From NCBI GenBank assembly GCA_964517135.1, contig CAZFBA010000016.1:1-64000 (forward strand): a DNA stretch of 64,000 nucleotides, in the 5' to 3' direction. The first letter of the stretch is position 1, and every line of letters begins with the position of its first letter. The position numbers were made by a program, and so were the translations under genes. A model generated the notes under the pieces. It saw only the letters and a program-made list of their open reading frames with translations, was not told where the DNA came from and ran no database searches. Source of the DNA: CAZFBA01 sp964517135 (GTDB lineage Bacteria > Cyanobacteriota > Vampirovibrionia > JBFMGH01). Below are positions 25,944-34,015 of the stretch, piece after piece.

Positions 25944-26927
25944 TTGGCAGTTAATAAAGTGAAACCTGATATTATTGAAAGAGCAAGAAATGTTCTTGAT
26001 CTTGAATCACGGGCTATAAAAGCAATTCGGGATTCACTCGATGAAACATTTGAAAACGCAATAAATATTTTACTTGAATGTAAAGGCCGTGTTGTTGTTA
26101 CAGGTATGGGTAAATCAGGGCTTGTTGGCCGTAAAATCTCAGCCACGTTTTCTTCTACTGGCACTCCATCATTTTTTATGCATCCTGCTGAAGGCTCTCA
26201 CGGAGACTCAGGAGCTGTTATGAAAAACGACGTTGTTCTTGCAATATCAAATAGTGGAGAAACGCAAGAATTGTTGTATCTTCTACCGTTAATAAAGAGA
26301 CTTGGCCTTAAAATGATTGCTATGACAGGCCATAAAGAATCAACACTGGCGCAGAAAAGTAATGTGACACTCAATATAGCAGTGGATAAAGAAGCCTGCC
26401 CATTGGGCCTTGCCCCTACTGCCAGCACAACTGCTACAATGGCTTTAGGAGATGCCCTTGCTATTGTATTACTGGAAAAAAGAGGCTTTACTCCTGAAGA
26501 TTTTCTTATGTTTCACCCGTCAGGCAAGCTGGGTAAAGGCCTCCTGTGGCGGGTAGAAGACCTTATGGTTTCTGGAAACAATATGCCTGTCGTTAAAGAG
26601 AATATTACTTTCCATGAATCTCTCTATACAATATCTGAAAAAGGCCTGGGAATGGCTGTTGTAGTTGACCAGAATTCTAAAATGACAGGCATTATTACTG
26701 ACGGCGATATTAGAAGAGCCCTCAATAAATCACCCGATACCAGCAAAACTATTGTTAAAGACGTTATGACACGCAACCCAAAAACTATTGAACCTTCTGC
26801 ACTGGCTGCTTCAGCATTGCAGCTTATGGAACAGTTCTCTATTACATCCATTGTTATCATTGATGAAAATAATATACCCTGCGGGGTTTTGCATATACAC
26901 CATTTGTTAAGAGCAGGAGTCGCCTGA
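25944..26927 (+). CDS. kdsD: Arabinose-5-phosphate isomerase KdsD
   Basis: Converts D-ribulose 5-phosphate to D-arabinose 5-phosphate, first step to Kdo for LPS. The 327-residue protein has a SIS sugar isomerase domain (about 40-175; G-M-G-K-S-G-L-V-G and S-N-S-G-E-T), the G-D-A-L-A stretch, and two C-terminal CBS domains (about 205-325; I-T-D-G-D-I-R-R-A). The start is TTG with GGAGG five bases upstream. Its TGA overlaps the ATG of kdsC by one base. Pairing with kdsC makes KdsD far more likely than the gut-operon paralogue GutQ. Confidence 0.93.
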   Translation: MAVNKVKPDIIERARNVLDLESRAIKAIRDSLDETFENAINILLECKGRVVVTGMGKSGLVGRKISATFSSTGTPSFFMHPAEGSHGDSGAVMKNDVVLAISNSGETQELLYLLPLIKRLGLKMIAMTGHKESTLAQKSNVTLNIAVDKEACPLGLAPTASTTATMALGDALAIVLLEKRGFTPEDFLMFHPSGKLGKGLLWRVEDLMVSGNNMPVVKENITFHESLYTISEKGLGMAVVVDQNSKMTGIITDGDIRRALNKSPDTSKTIVKDVMTRNPKTIEPSALAASALQLMEQFSITSIVIIDENNIPCGVLHIHHLLRAGVA

Positions 26928-27433
26928 TGCAACCATTTAAACGATTTGAAGATAAATTGTCAGCAATTAAAATGCTTGCCCTCGATGTAGATGGGGTATT
27001 GACAAAAGGAGATCTCATATATACTGCAAGCGGAGAGTTTATAAAAGTCTTTAACGTTAAAGATGGCCTGGGCCTTAAACTTTTACAGGAAAAAGGTATC
27101 ATTGTTGCTATCATAACTGCCAGAAAATCAGACGTTGTTACAACAAGAATGAAAGAACTCGGCATAAGGTTTTTATATCAGGGAGTTGATGACAAATTGC
27201 AGCTTATTGAAGATTTAACCGGTCAGTTTATGCTCTACTGGAACAATATAGCCTATATGGGTGATGACCTCAATGATCTGCCAGTAATACAAAAGGCCGG
27301 CTTTGCTGCCTGCCCATCTGACGCAATAGATGAAGTTATTTCTGCCTGCCATTATACATCCAGAAAAGAAGGCGGAAAGGGCGCTGTAAGAGAAGTGGCA
27401 GACATGATTTTAAAATGTCAGCAAAATAAATGA
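26927..27433 (+). CDS. kdsC: 3-deoxy-D-manno-octulosonate 8-phosphate phosphatase KdsC
   Basis: HAD-type phosphatase that removes phosphate from Kdo 8-phosphate to give Kdo. In 168 residues it shows motif I L-D-V-D-G-V with Asp20 and Asp22, motif II I-I-T-A-R, and motif III M-G-D-D-L-N-D. There is no large cap domain, as expected for the tetrameric KdsC type. It is coupled to kdsD by a TGATG overlap. Together they supply Kdo to the lipid A made through lpxK. Confidence 0.93.
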   Translation: MQPFKRFEDKLSAIKMLALDVDGVLTKGDLIYTASGEFIKVFNVKDGLGLKLLQEKGIIVAIITARKSDVVTTRMKELGIRFLYQGVDDKLQLIEDLTGQFMLYWNNIAYMGDDLNDLPVIQKAGFAACPSDAIDEVISACHYTSRKEGGKGAVREVADMILKCQQNK

Positions 27434-27500
27434 TTTATAATTGAAATGTTATACTTATAATATTAGATGAACTATTTGGGTTGAAGAAAAGAGTTTGATA

Positions 27501-27902
27501 ATGGCTAGAATTTTTGCAGATAAAAAATTTGTCGGAACCTGGAAATGTACAACAAAAATTAAAGAAGTCATTTTCAATGAAACTAACTTAAATTTCCCGG
27601 CTCAGGTAACAAAAATACTTTATATTTCTAATACTCAGGGTGGTACAATAATGTATTTTAGCGTTCCCGGGCCAGAATCAAGAGGCATACCAGCTGTTAA
27701 AGCCTCTGGCATAGGGGTTCAGTTTGTTTTAAGTGGACAAAACGATAAGTATAAACTCAAAGAAGATATCCGTATTAATATTAAAGACAATGCTAACCTT
27801 ATAGGAGAATCTGTTCAGGAATGGAGCCTGCCCGGCAAAGGTGTGGTTGCTAAACTCATTACCAGAAGTGATTATCACAGAGTAGGCAGGATGAAAAACT
27901 GA
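27501..27902 (+). CDS. Hypothetical protein, 133 residues
   Basis: Not recognised. From the ATG at 27501 (AGAAAAGAG 7 bases upstream; an in-frame TTG lies two codons earlier) the product is a soluble, beta-rich 133-residue protein without signal peptide. It has no helix strong enough for a membrane segment. Visible patterns are F-V-G-T-W-K-C-T near the start, which resembles lipocalin-like beta-barrel openings, and a basic C-terminus. It follows kdsC by 67 bases and converges with the next gene with no gap. Confidence 0.65.
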   Translation: MARIFADKKFVGTWKCTTKIKEVIFNETNLNFPAQVTKILYISNTQGGTIMYFSVPGPESRGIPAVKASGIGVQFVLSGQNDKYKLKEDIRINIKDNANLIGESVQEWSLPGKGVVAKLITRSDYHRVGRMKN

Positions 27903-28361
27903 TTATTGAATAATTTCTAGCCTGGCAGAATAGCTGTTTAGACTGTATCTTATAGTAACGATATAATATTTGCCATGCTGGTCTTCCATCAGTGTGATGT
28001 CCATTTTTTTTTGCTTTTTTGGTAGCTCGGAACGGTCAAAAACAGGTATTAAAGCTATTGTATCGTCGATTCTTTTGAACAAAAGATAGGTGACATTGTT
28101 TTCTGAGAAGGGTTTTACAAGATAATAGCCGGGCTGCAAGACTTCTTTATCATTACGGCTCATTCTTGGTATTCTTATAAGGGCATAAGGGCTGTAAAAT
28201 TTGCCTTTATAGTCACTATCTTCAAAGGGTATTTCCTGCATACTACGGGGTATGTCTGGCCTGAAGCTGTTTTTGTATATCTCATCTTTGTTTAAATCTT
28301 CTGCAAACCCTGAAGACGTTGTGAGTATAATAAAAATTATAAATACTAAAATTATTCTCAT
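27903..28361 (-). CDS. Small secreted protein of unknown function
   Basis: The 152-residue product has a clear signal peptide (1-20, ending near G-F-A-E) and a mature beta-rich part of about 130 residues. It lacks cysteines and known motifs. The stretches Y-Y-L-V-K-P-F and D-I-T-L-M-E-D-Q are typical of small periplasmic domains, but no family is recognised. Its stop abuts that of the plus-strand gene before it. Confidence 0.7.
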   Translation of the reverse strand: MRIILVFIIFIILTTSSGFAEDLNKDEIYKNSFRPDIPRSMQEIPFEDSDYKGKFYSPYALIRIPRMSRNDKEVLQPGYYLVKPFSENNVTYLLFKRIDDTIALIPVFDRSELPKKQKKMDITLMEDQHGKYYIVTIRYSLNSYSARLEIIQ

Positions 28362-28462
28362 ATTTTAAATATTAACTGATAAATTAGTTTTTGACCATAA
28401 TCATACTCTCTAGTTATAATAAGCTAAATACTTCATAGAAAATCAGTAAATAACTTAAAAAT

Positions 28463-28646
28463 TTTTCGATTTTCAAAACCCATGCCATGACTGGCAATTG
28501 ACCACATAAAGAGGACAAAGTCCCCTTTCGCCTACAAAGCAGGCTATTCTCCGGGGTATTGAGTGATTCATTGTACTCTTTCTCTACAGGTGGTTATCTG
28601 ACCGTTTAACCCATACCTTAAATTTATATTTTTTGAAAATCGAAAA
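28463..28646. mobile_element. MITE-like element bounded by 16-bp inverted repeats
   Basis: TTTTCGATTTTCAAAA (28463-28478) and its exact inverse (28631-28646) enclose about 150 bases without coding sequence, including an 8-of-9-bp hairpin at 28508-28528 (AAAGAGGAC/GTCCCCTTT). The right end is the dispersed repeat A also found at 1-38 and 57621-57659. Terminal inverted repeats, small size and recurrence suggest a miniature element; a full-length second copy was not found. Confidence 0.5.
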
Positions 28647-28667
28647 CAAAAAATTTATTATTATAAT
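28607..28667 (+). repeat. Dispersed repeat A, copy 2
   Basis: Longest copy. Its left half (AACCCA...CTTAAATTTATATT) matches the minus-strand copy at 57621-57659 over nearly 40 bases, and its right half matches 1-38. Its ATTAGTCTT end lies about 35 bases before the ATG of the following TPR gene, so it may contain that gene's promoter. Confidence 0.75.
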
Positions 28668-28705
28668 TAGTCTTTAGAAAATAATATTTAGAGAAAGGTG
28701 TTTTT

Positions 28706-29461
28706 ATGGATCCACAAACAGTCAAAATTACTATTATTCAGTTTTTAAACCTGGTACCGGTTATTTTTTCGGGCCCTGTTGTATTGCTGATTTTAGCTCT
28801 TGTTTTTCAGAAGCCGCTATCAGAACTTATAGTAGGTTTGGCACAGTTTTTCTTTAGTTACAGAACTAATTCAGGGCAGATGTATCCACAGGGTCATCCA
28901 CAACAGCAGCATTTTGCCGGAGGACCACATCCTTATCAGCAAAGACCACCGCAGGAACCATCTCCTCATATGCACCAGAACCTGGCTCAGGCCTTTGCAA
29001 TGAAGGGCTCATACGATGAAGCTATTTCTCAGTATAAACAGGCTATTCAACTGGATCCTGAAAATGCTTCTGTGTATATAGGTCTCGGTAATGCTTTCCA
29101 TAAAAAGGGTCTATATGCTGAAGCTATCAAGTCTCTTGAAAAAGCTGTTCAGATTAAACCTTACTGGGCAGACTGCCGCTGCAATCTCGGGGCAGCTTAT
29201 AGTCTTGCAGGTATGCATGATAAAGCTATTGAAGAGTTTGTACAGGCAATAAATATTAATCCAAACTATGCAGCAGCTCATTATGGTCTTGGTATTGCAT
29301 ATACCTCTGCGGGTAAGTTTGATAAAGCTGGTGAACAGGTTGAAACACTTAAAGAATTGAATTCTCAATTTGCTGAAAAACTTGAACAGAACATTAAAGA
29401 TGCCAGCGGAAGATCCAGATCTTCTGAAGAGAAAGAATCACAGCAAGAAAAAGAAGCATAA
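28706..29461 (+). CDS. Membrane-anchored TPR protein
   Basis: The 251-residue protein has an N-terminal hydrophobic region (about 8-50, probably one or two helices) and a Pro/Gln/His-rich linker (about 55-90). Four TPR units follow (about 92-225; e.g. Y-D-E-A-I-S-Q-Y-K-Q-A-I-Q-L), then a charged tail. The cap L-N-S-Q-F-A-E-K-L-E resembles those at 12336-13031 and 32537-32899. Only 21 bases separate it from the response regulator, so they are probably co-transcribed. It may be a membrane scaffold for that regulator; this is inference. Confidence 0.82.
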   Translation: MDPQTVKITIIQFLNLVPVIFSGPVVLLILALVFQKPLSELIVGLAQFFFSYRTNSGQMYPQGHPQQQHFAGGPHPYQQRPPQEPSPHMHQNLAQAFAMKGSYDEAISQYKQAIQLDPENASVYIGLGNAFHKKGLYAEAIKSLEKAVQIKPYWADCRCNLGAAYSLAGMHDKAIEEFVQAININPNYAAAHYGLGIAYTSAGKFDKAGEQVETLKELNSQFAEKLEQNIKDASGRSRSSEEKESQQEKEA

Positions 29462-29482
29462 ACATTAAAAAGGGTGATATAA

Positions 29483-29860
29483 TTGAGTTCCTATACAATT
29501 CTTGTTATGGAAGACAATGAAGATATAAATTTGCTGACGAAAGCTACACTTAGCTTTAAGGGTTATAATGTTTTGACGTCTTTTAATGGTGAAGATGGTC
29601 TGAAGTTGCTTGACTCGAATGATGTAGATCTGGTTTTGCTTGATGTGATGATGCCAGATATGGATGGTTATCAGGTTCTTGAGAAAATTAAACAGCATCC
29701 AGAAAAGTGTAATGTGCCGGTTGTTTTTGTATCAGCTAAAACACAGCAGGACGAGATACAAAGAGGCATTGATATGGGGGCTGTCAGATATATTACCAAG
29801 CCTTTTAACCCGATGGATTTTTTAAAAGAAATTGAAGAGATTCTAAACTCTTATTACTAA
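29483..29860 (+). CDS. Single-domain response regulator
   Basis: CheY-like receiver of 125 residues with no output domain. Conserved residues are all present: acidic pair Glu10-Asp11, phosphoacceptor Asp54 in L-L-D-V-M-M-P-D-M-D-G, Ser84 in V-S-A-K, and Lys106 in T-K-P-F. The start is TTG behind AGGGTG. It follows the membrane TPR gene closely. No histidine kinase is in the window, so its partner is elsewhere. It could act by protein-protein contact, for example on the neighbouring TPR or HEAT-repeat proteins. Confidence 0.92.
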   Translation: MSSYTILVMEDNEDINLLTKATLSFKGYNVLTSFNGEDGLKLLDSNDVDLVLLDVMMPDMDGYQVLEKIKQHPEKCNVPVVFVSAKTQQDEIQRGIDMGAVRYITKPFNPMDFLKEIEEILNSYY

Positions 29861-29883
29861 TAGCTACTTATTATTGGAATCTT

Positions 29884-29919
29884 TGATTAATTAAGAAATT
29901 ACTGATTCCAGCAAAAACA
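29884..29919 (+). repeat. Dispersed repeat B, copy 2
   Basis: 34 of 36 bases match 25436-25471. It is followed by CACCCGG and a TCTGGAATC stretch. It lies between the response regulator stop and the end of the convergent STAND/HEAT gene. Confidence 0.8.
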
Positions 29920-29976
29920 CCCGGCCTCTATAATCTGGAATCTATACATTACTTTCAAGGATCAGCATAGCTGTTT

Positions 29977-32376
29977 TTAATTTAAACAGGCTGCTATTTT
30001 TTGTATTGAATACAGTGCAGTTTGCTGCAGGATGGGGTTATTAGATTCTGTAAAGTTATTGAGTATTTCATAAGACTCACGGCAGGGTATATCTGCAAGT
30101 GCTCTTGTTGTTGCCCACAGGATGACGTCATTTCTCTGTGATTGAAGAACATCCCTGAGGTATGGAACTGCACGTTTGTTTTTTAGCTTACCGAGGCTTT
30201 TGATTATGTTTATCTTTACATCTTCATCAGGGTCATTAAGGGCATTAATAAGCGATATAGCAGCTTCAGGATATTCCAGTTTGCCAAGAGCTTTTGCACA
30301 TGCTCTTCTTACAAGCTTATCCTGATCTTCAAGTCCTGCACATAGAATTTGCAAGCTCTGCCGGGTTTTATATTTTGCCAGCTGTTCGGCTGCAATGACT
30401 CTGACTTTGCCGCTCGAGTCGGTCATTTTTTCCAGATATATGTAGAAATAGTCTTCCTGAGAGTTTTTGCCGGTATTTTTTAGTGCTGTAGCTCTTATTT
30501 CGTCGTCTTTATCTGTTAAGAGTGTTATAAGGGCTTCATCAGCTTCTCTCATTTTTAATTTTCCCAGTATTTCAATTGCTTTGAGTCGGATAATATGCTC
30601 TCTATCAAACATTAGAGTTTTTAAGGCAGTAAATAGAGTGGTTAAAGTTTGCTGTTTTGGCTCAATGGATACAATCAGGTGTTCTACAGCGTTTAAAGCA
30701 GCTTCTCTTACCCGGGGTGAAGTGTCGCTGGCACTTTTAATCAGTATTTTTAAAGCATCCGGTGTGGCCAGAGTTTTAAGCCCAAGCAAAGCAGAGATCC
30801 TTACATCAGGGTTATTGCATTTAATAGAGATTTCAAGTAACTTTAGTAGTTTTAATTTAACTTTATGGTGGCCTGTTATATCGCAGAGATCCACCAGTTG
30901 CCTTATGCTGTTTGAGGGATCCTGGGCATTGTTTATCTGTTGATGAATTATATTAAGTATTTTCAAAAGATTAATCAGGTTAGAATTGAAATAGTCTCTG
31001 TTGTGATATTCTTTCTTGAAGAAATCTTTGACAATGCTGTGATAATAATAGTATCCTTCTCCTTTTGAGCAGGTCATGAAACCAGATCGGCTGAGTTCGT
31101 CAAATATTATCTGGCAAGTTTTTTCATCTACACCAGAGTTTTTAGAAACACTAAAGACTGAAAAGGGTTCTGGCAGGTTAACAACCACCTTCATAATATC
31201 ATCAATCAGAGAGGGATCAGAAGAAAATGTTGATAGCAAAAGGCTGAAAAGAGAATTTAAAAGCTCCTCAGGATTTTCCGGGTAGAATTGTCTCAAGAAA
31301 TTTTCATCTATTTGTTTCAGGTTAATAATAGATGCTGCAATGTCTGCATATCTGATTGCGTTAGTTATCCAGAAAGGGTTATTTCTTGAGTATTCCGAAA
31401 TATATTTTGATATTAACTCGGTATAATTTACTTTTCTTGATTCTAATTCCTTGTGAGAAAGCATTAGAGCATACTGTGGTTCCATTGGTCCCACCAGGAA
31501 TTTATTTGAAAAGTTTGTATAAAGTTCCCCACCAAGGGTTATACTCTGCTTGTTATTTGAAGAGCCTGTTAGAAACATAATATGCGTTTCAAAGTCTTTA
31601 TTTATTCTCTCAAATATATCGCTCAGAAGACTTTTAATGCTCTCTCTCTCTTTATGCTCAAGCTTAACAATATCTTCAAAGTGATCTATTACTATAATCA
31701 GTGCTGTATCCCTTGATTTTATATGGTTATTTATATGAATGAGAAAGTTAATAATGTTTTCTTTATAAATATCCTGTGAGATTAATGAACTGTTTTCAGG
31801 TTTTGTTTTTGCAAGAGATATTATTTTATTAAATATTTCATCAGCAGGATTGGTGAAATTTGATGCTATAATAATCCATGGGTCAGTTAGAAGCTCAGAA
31901 AGTATATCAAGACTGCCATCTAGATCTGGCTTTAGTCTTGAAAATAGCTTCATAGAGCTTTTTATAGATTTTGAAACCTGCTCTGAAGTTATGTTTGGGT
32001 TTACAGATGACTGCAATTTAACAATATTTAGTGCATTCTTTAATTCTGTTTCTGACCAGTTGAGCTTTTCATCATAAATGCTGTTTATTTTCAGAAGTGT
32101 ATTGTTGATAATTTCATTGCATTCCTTTTCAAATGAGAATATTAAAGCTCTATAAAACTCATGAATATTGTTATATCTGAAGTTTTTAAGAAAGATTGTC
32201 TGGCAGTTTGCTTTTTTACTGAGATAAACAAATTCGTTTAATAGATAAGTTTTACCAATACCATCATCGCCTGATAAAAGTATTGTTTTGGGCTGGCCAT
32301 TTTTCAATTGTGGCAAAAATCTGGTTAGATAACTTAGCTCTCTGGGCCTTAGAGTTTCAGCAAATAGAGTTTCTAT
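29977..32376 (-). CDS. STAND-type ATPase with C-terminal HEAT repeats
   Basis: Large cytoplasmic NTPase-scaffold. After an N-terminal R-P-R-E-L box come Walker A (S-G-D-D-G-I-G-K-T) and Walker B (L-I-I-V-I-D-H-F-E-D). A winged-helix-like region follows, then about eight HEAT/PBS-type repeats (roughly residues 500-790; e.g. D-E-D-V-K-I-N-I-I-K-S-L-G-K-L). The first ordinary start, TTG at 32316, has no ribosome-binding site and falls after the R-P-R-E-L box. The frame is open for at least 20 more codons, and AAAGGGG stands 7 bases before an ATA at 32374-32376, so ATA is taken as the likely start (799 residues). No effector domain is visible. Confidence 0.78.
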   Translation of the reverse strand: METLFAETLRPRELSYLTRFLPQLKNGQPKTILLSGDDGIGKTYLLNEFVYLSKKANCQTIFLKNFRYNNIHEFYRALIFSFEKECNEIINNTLLKINSIYDEKLNWSETELKNALNIVKLQSSVNPNITSEQVSKSIKSSMKLFSRLKPDLDGSLDILSELLTDPWIIIASNFTNPADEIFNKIISLAKTKPENSSLISQDIYKENIINFLIHINNHIKSRDTALIIVIDHFEDIVKLEHKERESIKSLLSDIFERINKDFETHIMFLTGSSNNKQSITLGGELYTNFSNKFLVGPMEPQYALMLSHKELESRKVNYTELISKYISEYSRNNPFWITNAIRYADIAASIINLKQIDENFLRQFYPENPEELLNSLFSLLLSTFSSDPSLIDDIMKVVVNLPEPFSVFSVSKNSGVDEKTCQIIFDELSRSGFMTCSKGEGYYYYHSIVKDFFKKEYHNRDYFNSNLINLLKILNIIHQQINNAQDPSNSIRQLVDLCDITGHHKVKLKLLKLLEISIKCNNPDVRISALLGLKTLATPDALKILIKSASDTSPRVREAALNAVEHLIVSIEPKQQTLTTLFTALKTLMFDREHIIRLKAIEILGKLKMREADEALITLLTDKDDEIRATALKNTGKNSQEDYFYIYLEKMTDSSGKVRVIAAEQLAKYKTRQSLQILCAGLEDQDKLVRRACAKALGKLEYPEAAISLINALNDPDEDVKINIIKSLGKLKNKRAVPYLRDVLQSQRNDVILWATTRALADIPCRESYEILNNFTESNNPILQQTALYSIQKIAACLN

Positions 32377-32536
32377 GACTTTACCCCTTTCTAACGAATT
32401 TGTTATTATATTTTATTTTAGTGATTCTTTTTTCACCGAACAAATATATTAACACTGTTTTACAAAATCATTATATAATTATTTAGAGAAGCAAAATAAT
32501 TTAGGTATTGGAAAAATAAATCAAAGGTATATCTAA

Positions 32537-32899
32537 ATGGCCTCAAGTGGAATGTATAAAGTTCATCAAAACCTCGGCAAAGTGTATTATCGGAAAGCAG
32601 ATTTTGAAAAAGCATTAGAATCCTTTGAAAAGGCTCTGGCAATATGTGACAGAGATTATAGGATTTTCTACGATATTGCTTCAACATATCAGGCAATGAA
32701 AGACTTTGATAAAGCTATACACTATTTCAAAGAGGCACTCAGACTAAATCAGGATGATTTATATACACTAAATAGCCTGGCATCAGTTTATCTTGCTAGT
32801 GGAAATAAAGAAGCTGCCTCTGAAATTGCCTCAATTATTCAAAAAGAAGATGAGCATTTAGCTGCAAAGCTCTTTAAACAAATTGAATCCGAAGATTAA
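32537..32899 (+). CDS. Small TPR protein
   Basis: The 120-residue soluble protein consists of about three TPR units (8-105; D-F-E-K-A-L-E-S-F-E-K-A-L, D-F-D-K-A-I-H-Y-F-K-E-A-L) and a cap ending H-L-A-A-K-L-F-K-Q-I. It is divergent from the STAND/HEAT gene with about 160 bases between starts, so the two may share a control region. An AAAGG ribosome-binding site precedes ATG. Likely a scaffold or adaptor; no specific partner can be named. Confidence 0.8.
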   Translation: MASSGMYKVHQNLGKVYYRKADFEKALESFEKALAICDRDYRIFYDIASTYQAMKDFDKAIHYFKEALRLNQDDLYTLNSLASVYLASGNKEAASEIASIIQKEDEHLAAKLFKQIESED

Positions 32900-33070
32900 T
32901 ACCAATTTGCTTTCAATACATAACTTTTCACCGGATCCAATACCTCTGGAATCAGTTACCTTTTGATGGAAACCTGGTATAATTTAAAAAATTCTTATTA
33001 TATTGATGCTGAAATCATTTTTTGTTGATAGTAAAATGATATTGTTTGCCAGTATCATAAAAGTGTTGCG

Positions 33071-33997
33071 ATGGAAAAAAACCCATTTTATTATGATAGC
33101 CTTCTTGAGAAGATAAAAGATTTACCTGTATGGGTAAAACAGGCTTTTTATGTTGACTTAAGAGAACATTTAAAGAGTGTTACACCTTTTGAAACGCTTG
33201 AAGCTATTAGTAAACATAATTTAATACAGCTGTATATGCCGCATCTTACCCAGATGGGCTTTAAATACATCAAGAGCAATGGAGAAACCTTTGAAACAAA
33301 AGGTATGGTTGTTTCAAAAGATATGAAAAACTTCTTAGATTGCTCAATGAAAAAACTAAGAATTATTGATATCTGCCAGATCCATAACTGGCCCCTTTCT
33401 CATGCTGCAAAGATACTTACAGACTGTATTGATGCTCACCTGATTGAACCTGTATACTCTGATTTTATATCAAGCACTATTTATTTTCTTGCCAATAAAA
33501 TTAGAATAGGAGAATACCTGGTAAGAACAGGTAAAATAACAGTTGAACAGCTTGATATGGCTCTCTATTCTCAGAAATATACTGAAGATACTATGGGTGA
33601 CAGAATCTTTCTTGCACAAATACTCATTAACCTCGGCTACATTCAAACCGAAGACTATGAAAATATTATATTTTTAAAACAATATGGTGAAGAATTGTTC
33701 TCTATGTCTTTTAATGACAGCATTTCAGAAGTTAGTGATGATGTTGCCAATCTTAAAAATGAAATTATTAAACTTCGCCAAGAAAGGCTTAAACTGAGAG
33801 AAAACCTGTCTAAATTCTCAGGAGATGCAGAAACAATAGCTAACTTGCTAAGTAAAATTGATAATTTGAAGAATGATATCAATGCTTTTCATAAAGAAAA
33901 TCAGAAAATTAAAGGCCAGCTGGATCTTTACATGGATGAGTTGATGGCCACAACCCAGGAAAATGTGGAGCTTAGAGAACAGCTTGAAAACAAATAA
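33071..33997 (+). CDS. MshEN-like domain protein with C-terminal coiled coil
   Basis: The 308-residue protein has an N-terminal helical region. A middle segment (about 152-215: R-I-G-E-Y-L-V-R-T-G-K-I-T, M-A-L-Y-S-Q-K, then A-Q-I-L-I-N-L-G-Y-I) fits the N-terminal domain of GspE/PilB/MshE proteins, some of which bind cyclic di-GMP. A long coiled coil follows (about 220-305). There is no ATPase domain, unlike true secretion ATPases. It lies 18 bases before mqnE. A stand-alone signalling or assembly adaptor is the best guess. Confidence 0.65.
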   Translation: MEKNPFYYDSLLEKIKDLPVWVKQAFYVDLREHLKSVTPFETLEAISKHNLIQLYMPHLTQMGFKYIKSNGETFETKGMVVSKDMKNFLDCSMKKLRIIDICQIHNWPLSHAAKILTDCIDAHLIEPVYSDFISSTIYFLANKIRIGEYLVRTGKITVEQLDMALYSQKYTEDTMGDRIFLAQILINLGYIQTEDYENIIFLKQYGEELFSMSFNDSISEVSDDVANLKNEIIKLRQERLKLRENLSKFSGDAETIANLLSKIDNLKNDINAFHKENQKIKGQLDLYMDELMATTQENVELREQLENK

Positions 33998-34015
33998 CAA
34001 CTGTGGAGTACGTAA

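Noticed and set aside
30467..30943. Plus-strand frame of 158 codons opposite the HEAT repeats
   Set aside because: Mirror of repetitive coding sequence; hydrophobic random-looking product and no start signals.
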